A stretch of DNA of 10,126 nt from CAZIPN01 sp964541225. Lineage in GTDB: Bacteria; Actinomycetota; Coriobacteriia; Anaerosomatales; JAAXUF01. The DNA is taken from contig CAZIPN010000047.1 of NCBI GenBank assembly GCA_964541225.1, positions 1-10,126 of the forward strand, written 5' to 3'. The notes beneath the pieces were generated by a model. The model did no database searches. It had not been told where the DNA came from and saw nothing but the letters and a program-made list of their open reading frames with translations. The translations under genes and the position numbers were made by a program. This document shows, piece by piece, positions 5,829 to 10,126 of the stretch (the stretch's first letter is position 1; each line of letters begins with the position of its first letter).

Positions 5829-7112
5829 TCAGCTCACCTTCGATTCCCTTGCCGCGCGCCCGGCCCGCGCGTACAGCGGCGCGCCACCAGCGAACGCAAT
5901 CGAACTGAGCGCCCACGCGACCGGCAATCCCACGACCGTCGCGATCCACCCGAGCGCCGGCTGACCGAGTGAACCGCCGGCATCGCCAAACAGCGAGTCG
6001 AGCGAGAGCACCGTCGCCCGCTGGGCCGAGGGAATGTGCTCATTGATGAATGCCGAACGCACGGGCATGAGCAACCCGAACATGAGACTCCAGCCGAACC
6101 ACAACGCTATCGCAATGCCCGCCGGCAGCACGCCGGCCGGAATCCTGAGCAACCCGACAGCGGCAATTCCCAGCACGCTTGCGGCACTCACCAGCGATCC
6201 GACAGCAAGCACGACCGCGGCAGGTCGGCGTGTGGCGCCCTTGCCCATCACGACGCCGACGAGTCCAGCGCCCGCGATCGTCACGCCCGCGGCCACCGAC
6301 TGCACCACGCCGAGCAGCCACACCGCGTTCTGATTGCCAAGCAAGTCCAGCACGAACGGCTGCCACGAGTAGAAGACGAACATGCCCGAGATACCCGTGA
6401 CCGCCGAGACGAACATCATCGGCCGAACCACTCGGCTTCGCCAACCGTACATGGTGCCGTCTCGCAAGATTCGCGATGTCTCCACCCCAAACGTCGAGAA
6501 ACGCAGTGCCCTGGGCTCGAAGCCGTAGTCGTGCACCATGACAAGCACCAGCACGAAGGCCGCGACGAGGACTCCGACGCGCACGAGATACGGGATCACG
6601 AGGTTGATGTTGCCGAGCAACCCGCCCGCGAGCGACCCGATGATCATTGCAGCTCCGTTGGCCTGCTCGCCTCTGGCGAACACCTTGTCTTTCGGACCTT
6701 CCCATCCCACCGCGTCAAGCGCATCGACCATCCACGCGTCAACTGCTCCCGTCTGGAACGTGAAGCCCAGGCCGAGAAGCAGGCTCGCGCCGGTGAACCC
6801 CGAGAAGCCCCAGCCCATCAGCGGTGTAACCACATACATGCCTGTCGAGATGCTGATCGTGACGATCGCGAGCAGAAAGGATGCCCGGCGCCCGATTGTG
6901 TCGGCGACAACTCCCGTCGGAACCTCGCACAGCGCCTGCGCGATCAGGAATGCGGTGTTGACCAGCATCACTTCGAACAAAGTGAGATGACCCGTCTTGA
7001 GGAGGAAGATCGTGTTGATCGCCCAGATCATCGACGTCGCCAGCGTGAACAGCGCGCTCGTTGACACATATGCGAAGACGATTCGGGGAGCAGTGTAGGG
7101 GCGCTCGGTCAT
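5829..7112 (-). CDS. Major facilitator superfamily (MFS) transporter
   Basis: A 427-residue membrane transporter of about twelve helices, beginning MTERPYTAPRIVFAYVS at ATG 7112. The in-frame extension to 7256 is polar, runs across the divergent promoter region and has no family character. The start lacks a strong SD; GGGGGAA ends 10 nt before it. The loop between helices 2 and 3 carries the MFS motif A (GVVADTIGRRAS), with the conserved D and the RR pair. A central cytoplasmic loop (DYGFEPRALRFSTFGVE region) divides the two six-helix halves, and the second half contains a degenerate counterpart (PVRSAFINEHIPSAQRAT), which is common in drug/solute antiporters. The substrate is unknown; homologues are often called drug-resistance or hypothetical MFS proteins. 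It is divergent from the deaminase gene and convergent with the tRNA. No clear terminator is visible in 5719-5828. Confidence 0.87.
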   Translation of the reverse strand: MTERPYTAPRIVFAYVSTSALFTLATSMIWAINTIFLLKTGHLTLFEVMLVNTAFLIAQALCEVPTGVVADTIGRRASFLLAIVTISISTGMYVVTPLMGWGFSGFTGASLLLGLGFTFQTGAVDAWMVDALDAVGWEGPKDKVFARGEQANGAAMIIGSLAGGLLGNINLVIPYLVRVGVLVAAFVLVLVMVHDYGFEPRALRFSTFGVETSRILRDGTMYGWRSRVVRPMMFVSAVTGISGMFVFYSWQPFVLDLLGNQNAVWLLGVVQSVAAGVTIAGAGLVGVVMGKGATRRPAAVVLAVGSLVSAASVLGIAAVGLLRIPAGVLPAGIAIALWFGWSLMFGLLMPVRSAFINEHIPSAQRATVLSLDSLFGDAGGSLGQPALGWIATVVGLPVAWALSSIAFAGGAPLYARAGRAARESKVS

Positions 7113-7266
7113 GGGAGGAGGATTCCCCCGCCATGCCCGCGCAAAGCGATTCCTCGACGTGTCGTCGGCGCGAAGCGCTGCGGTGCGCAGTAGGCGCGAA
7201 CCTAGATGGGAAACGACTATGGAGACCTGCCCGGAGCCGGGAATCACCCTACACATGGAGGCAGCC
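7113..7266. other. Divergent intergenic region between MFS transporter and deaminase
   Basis: 154 bp that must hold the promoters of both genes. I see no convincing -35/-10 pair for either. The stretch GGGAGGAGG at 7113-7121 looks like a ribosome binding site on the plus strand, but the ATG at 7133 that would use it opens a frame that runs into the deaminase gene in another phase. Confidence 0.5.
7257..7261 (+). promoter_or_regulatory. Ribosome binding site that fixes the GTG start of the deaminase
   Basis: GGAGG, five bases before GTG 7267. It decides against the upstream in-frame ATG codons (7111, 7216, 7255), which have no such site. Confidence 0.75.
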
Positions 7267-8316
7267 GTGTCAGAGTCGCGCTATCCGCTTTCGCCCCAAC
7301 TCGACGAACTCATCACCCGCATGCCGAAGGTCGAACTCCACGTCCACCTCGAGGGAACCCTCGAGCCTGAGCTGGCGTTTCGCCTTGCCGAGAAGAACGG
7401 TGTCACGCTGCCCTACGCCGACGCGGAGCAGATGCGGGCGGCCTACAACTTCGCCGACCTGCAGTCCTTCCTCGACGTCTACTACGCCGCCTGCGCGGTG
7501 CTCGTGACCCGCGAGGATTTCCGCGATCTCGCCCTCGCCTACCTGCGCCGCGTGGCCGCCGACAACGTCCGCCACACCGAGCCGTTCTTCGACCCCCAAT
7601 CGCACACGTCGCGCGGCATCGCGTTTGGCGATGTCGTCGGAGGCATCCTCGAGGGTCTGGAGATGGGCGAGCGCGAACTCGGCATCACGAGCCGCCTGAT
7701 CATGTGCTTCCTGCGCGATCAGCCCGCCGAGGACGCCGAGGCCACGCTCACCGCCGCCGAGCCGTGGGCACGCCGGCTCGCCGCCGTCGGGCTGGACTCG
7801 GAGGAGCCGGGGCATCCGCCGGAGCCGTTCTCGGCGGTCTACGCCCGAGCTCGCAAGATGGGGCTGCTCGGCGTGGCGCACGCGGGCGAGGAAGGCGACG
7901 CCTCGATGGTGGTGCGCACGCTGGACTCGCTGCACGTCGCGCGCATCGACCACGGAGTGCGCGCTGCCGATGACCCCGCAGTGATGCGCCGACTCGCCGA
8001 GGAGGACATCCCGCTCACCGTCTGCCCGCTCAGCAATTTCAGGCTCAAGGTGTTCCCGACCGTGGCGCAGGTGCCGATTCGCGCGCTGCTGGACGCGGGC
8101 GTAGCGGTGACGCTGAACTCCGATGACCCCGCGTACTTCGGCGGGTACGTCGCTGACAACTACCGAGCGGCGACTTCGGCGTGCTCGCTCACGGCCGAGG
8201 ATCTGTACCGGATCGGTCAGTTCGCGATCCGTGGTTCGTTCGCTGAGGAGTCTCGCAAGGACGAGCTGATGGCCGAGATGGAGAGCGTGTTTGCGGACGG
8301 CACAGTGACTGGCTGA
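7267..8316 (+). CDS. Adenosine deaminase family enzyme, probably adenine deaminase (type 2)
   Basis: A 349-residue metal-dependent hydrolase, soluble, releasing ammonia from adenine or adenosine in purine salvage. Metal and catalytic residues are all present: H25-x-H27 in KVELHVHLEG, H205-AGE208 (metal ligand and catalytic glutamate), H229-G in the RIDHGVR motif, and N284-SDDP with D286/D287. The GTG start at 7267 is supported by GGAGG 5 nt upstream. Several segments are those I associate with the adenine deaminase type 2 subgroup rather than classical adenosine deaminase: DLQSFLDVYY (64-73), PFFDPQSHTSRG (106-117), LDSEEPGHPPEPF (176-188) and DPAYFGGY. If so the product is hypoxanthine (EC 3.5.4.2). 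Length is normal. It stands as a single gene; the helicase gene begins 133 bp downstream with its own regulatory region. Confidence 0.9.
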   Translation: MSESRYPLSPQLDELITRMPKVELHVHLEGTLEPELAFRLAEKNGVTLPYADAEQMRAAYNFADLQSFLDVYYAACAVLVTREDFRDLALAYLRRVAADNVRHTEPFFDPQSHTSRGIAFGDVVGGILEGLEMGERELGITSRLIMCFLRDQPAEDAEATLTAAEPWARRLAAVGLDSEEPGHPPEPFSAVYARARKMGLLGVAHAGEEGDASMVVRTLDSLHVARIDHGVRAADDPAVMRRLAEEDIPLTVCPLSNFRLKVFPTVAQVPIRALLDAGVAVTLNSDDPAYFGGYVADNYRAATSACSLTAEDLYRIGQFAIRGSFAEESRKDELMAEMESVFADGTVTG

Positions 8317-8376
8317 GCGGCGCGTAGCTCCCAAACGCGCGCTTCGCACTTGGCCGCTCCCTCGGCGGCGCGGATA

Positions 8377-8390
8377 CGAACGTGTGTTCG
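8377..8390. promoter_or_regulatory. LexA (SOS) box 1 upstream of the helicase gene
   Basis: CGAAC-GTGT-GTTCG, a perfect match to the Gram-positive LexA consensus CGAAC-N4-GTTCG. It overlaps the place of the -35 element for the TACGCT box at 8411-8416, so bound LexA would block RNA polymerase. Confidence 0.85.
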
Positions 8391-8410
8391 CCTCTCGCGC
8401 GATTTCGTGG

Positions 8411-8416
8411 TACGCT
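8411..8416 (+). promoter_or_regulatory. Possible -10 box of the helicase gene
   Basis: TACGCT, between the two LexA boxes and 34 bp before the ATG. The -35 match (TTCGCC, 8387-8392, 18-bp spacing) is weak and shares bases with LexA box 1. Confidence 0.35.
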
Positions 8417-8431
8417 CGGCGAGCCCCGAAT

Positions 8432-8445
8432 CGAACAGGAGTTCG
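8432..8445. promoter_or_regulatory. LexA (SOS) box 2, overlapping the helicase ribosome binding site
   Basis: CGAAC-AGGA-GTTCG, a second perfect CGAAC-N4-GTTCG site, 55 bp from the first centre to centre. Its spacer plus the next base form AGGAG (8437-8441), the SD of the helicase ATG at 8450, so one stretch serves as operator DNA and as translation signal. Confidence 0.82.
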
Positions 8446-8449
8446 CCTC

Positions 8450-10126
8450 ATGGCCGCACCCAACCCCCTCCTCGGCGGCGAAGTCGCCGCGCCCAGCTCG
8501 CCCGCTCCCGAGCCTGCCGAGGCACCCACCGGCGTTCTCGCCGAGTCNNNNNNNNNNNNNNNNNNNNNNNNNNNNNNNNNNNNNNNNNNNNNNNNNNNNN
8601 NNNNNNNNNNNNNNNNNNNNNNNNNNNNNNNNNNNNNNNNNNNNNNNCTGCTCGCCGCGCTCCACCGCCCTCACCGGCGCGCGCGTCTGGGGCGGCACTT
8701 TCCACGCGGTGGCCTCCCGCCTGCTGCGCATACACGCGCGAGATCTCGGCATGGAGCCCGACTTCACGATCATGGATCGCGCCGACTCCGAAGACCTCAT
8801 GCACCTCGCGCGCACCGAACTCGGCTTGGGGCGCAGCGGCTCGCGCTTCCCGCAGAAGTCGACGTGCCTCGACATCTACTCGCGCTGCGTGAACGCCCAG
8901 CTCCCGCTCACCGAGGTCTTGCGTGCGCACTTCCCATGGTGTCGAGCCGCCGAGCCAGAACTGGCGCAGCTCTTCGCGCTCTACACCGACAAGAAGGAAG
9001 CGCAGCAGGTGCTCGACTACGACGACTTGCTGCTGTTCTGGCACGGGTTGCTCGGCGATCCTGTGGCGGGCGATCGGGTGCGCGAGCGCTTCGACTTCGT
9101 GCTCGTCGACGAGTTCCAAGACACCAACACGCTGCAGGCCGAGATCGTCTCGCTGCTGCGCCCCGACGGCACCGGCGTGACATGTGTGGGCGACGACGCG
9201 CAGGCCATCTACAGCTTCCGCGCGGCTACCGTGCGCAACATCCTCGACTTCGAGCAGCGCTTCCCCGGCGCCCAAATCGCGACCCTCACGCAGAACTACC
9301 GCTCGACCGCGCCGATCCTCATCGCAACCAACGCCATCATCGCCGAGGCCACCGAGCGTCGCGACAAGGAGCTGTGGACCGCGCGCGAAGGTGGCGGGCG
9401 CCCCAACCTCATCACCTGCCGAGACGAAGCCGAGCAGACTGACTGGATCTGCGATCGCATTCTCGAGCACCGCGAGCAGGGCACGCTGCTCAAGCACCAG
9501 TGCGTGCTCTTCCGCGCGCAACACCACTCGATGGCGCTTGAGATGGAGCTTTCGCGCCGACACGTCCCATTCCACAAGTACGGCGGCCTCAGGTTCGTGG
9601 AGATGGCGCACGTCAAGGACCTCATCGCCTTCCTCCGACTTGCCGAGAACCCCCGCGACGCCATGGCCGGGCTGCGGGTGCTCGGACTCGTGCCAGGCAT
9701 CGGCCCCAAGACCGCGTCGTCGCTGATGGAAGCGCTCGCCGCGAGCGGCGGCGACTTTGAGGCGTGGGTCGGCGCGAGCGTGCCCGAACCGGCTCGCTCG
9801 ATGTGGCCCGACGTCGTCTCGCTGCTTCGCGCGCTCGCTGGTGCAGGCCCGGGCGACGTCCCCTCGCAGGTCCACGCGGTGCGCAGCGTCTACGGGCCGC
9901 TGCTGGAGCGCCGCTACGACAACGTGGCTGCTCGGCAGCGCGACATCGAGCAGATCGAATCGCTGGCCTCGCGCGCGTCCGACCGCGCGCATTTCCTCGC
10001 CGACCTCATCCTCGACCCGCCGGCCTTCACGCAAGACTTCGCCGGACCGGCCGTCCTTGACGAGGACTACCTCGTGCTTTCCACCATGCACTCGGCAAAG
10101 GGACTCGAATTCGACTCCGTCTACGT
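8450..10126 (+). CDS. UvrD/PcrA-type superfamily 1 DNA helicase (interrupted by assembly gap, 3' end off window)
   Basis: A 3'-5' DNA helicase/translocase of the UvrD/PcrA group, acting in repair or recombination. The start is ATG 8450, with AGGAG 8 nt upstream. Before the gap 33 residues are read, an Ala/Pro/Glu-rich arm ending in the region where the Q motif should begin. The Walker A motif must lie in the N run. After the gap the frame starts at 8649: motif Ia-Ib region with GTFHAVASRLLR (about 8693), Walker B VDEFQDTN (9105), motif III GDDAQAIYSFR (9189), motif IV QNYRST (about 9291), a helix-hairpin-helix-like PGIGPKTA (about 9693), and motif V STMHSAKGLEF (10080) at the right edge. The phase before and after the 100 N differs, so that number is a placeholder and not a true length; this is not evidence for a frameshift. 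Two LexA boxes predict induction by DNA damage. Confidence 0.92.
8548..8647. other. Assembly gap of 100 N inside the helicase gene
   Basis: Exactly 100 N, a conventional placeholder. In PcrA the distance from the Q motif to TFH is about 80 residues, and only about 16 of these appear after the gap, so roughly 60-70 codons (about 180-210 bp) are probably missing. That estimate rests on family knowledge. Confidence 0.95.

Noticed and set aside
7133..7507. Plus-strand frame starting at ATG 7133 with GGAGGAGG upstream
   Set aside because: It runs far into the deaminase gene in a different phase and encodes an arginine/serine-rich sequence typical of shadow frames.
8313..8359. Terminator after the deaminase (GAGCGGC / GCCGCTC)
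   Set aside because: The arms enclose about 30 nt, overlap the stop region, and no T-run follows. Not strong enough to annotate.
7270..8529. Long open frame (419 codons) on the minus strand opposite the deaminase
   Set aside because: Shadow frame; low-complexity composition, no motif, and it crosses the LexA boxes and the helicase start.
8448..10091. Long open frame (547 codons) on the minus strand opposite the helicase
   Set aside because: It is a shadow of the helicase in high-GC DNA: it spans the N gap, has no recognisable domain, while the plus strand carries ordered helicase motifs.

Overview
The window is GC-rich, with dense, mostly co-directional genes, small intergenic gaps and frequent GTG starts. 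An ANTAR response regulator beside a HisKA_2-type sensor kinase, an HdrB/HdrC-type iron-sulfur protein, a DUF5684-like membrane protein and CGAAC-N4-GTTCG LexA boxes together suggest a high-GC Gram-positive, probably an anaerobic actinobacterium of the Coriobacteriia kind. This placement is inferred from gene content, not from a phylogenetic marker. A run of 100 N shows that it is a draft or metagenome scaffold.

Layout. (1) 1-1289, minus: the 5' part of an HdrB-HdrC fusion, open at the left edge, behind a TATACT promoter with a palindrome at its predicted transcription start. (2) 1290-1806: no confident gene; it holds that leader, an 18-bp palindrome and a strong bidirectional-looking terminator. 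(3) 1807-2220, minus: a small three-helix DUF5684-like protein. (4) 2448-5165, minus: a compact three-gene unit in the order sensor kinase (PdtaS-like), ANTAR regulator (PdtaR-like), LysE/RhtB exporter, probably transcribed as a leaderless mRNA. (5) 5397-5718, plus: tRNA-Leu(CAA) interrupted by a 236-nt group I intron. (6) 5829-7112, minus: an MFS transporter, divergent from (7) 7267-8316, plus: an adenosine/adenine deaminase family enzyme, most like type 2 adenine deaminase. (8) 8450 to the right edge, plus: a UvrD/PcrA-type SF1 helicase controlled by two LexA boxes, its N-terminal ATP-binding region lost in the assembly gap.

The genes form no single pathway. The clearest functional units are the phosphorelay operon (kinase to RNA-binding antiterminator-type regulator, with a co-translated exporter) and the SOS-controlled helicase. 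The most unusual item is the self-splicing intron: its core matches the group IC3 tRNA-Leu introns known mainly from cyanobacteria and plastids, but here it sits in a CAA-anticodon tRNA, which puts C rather than U at the 5' splice site.
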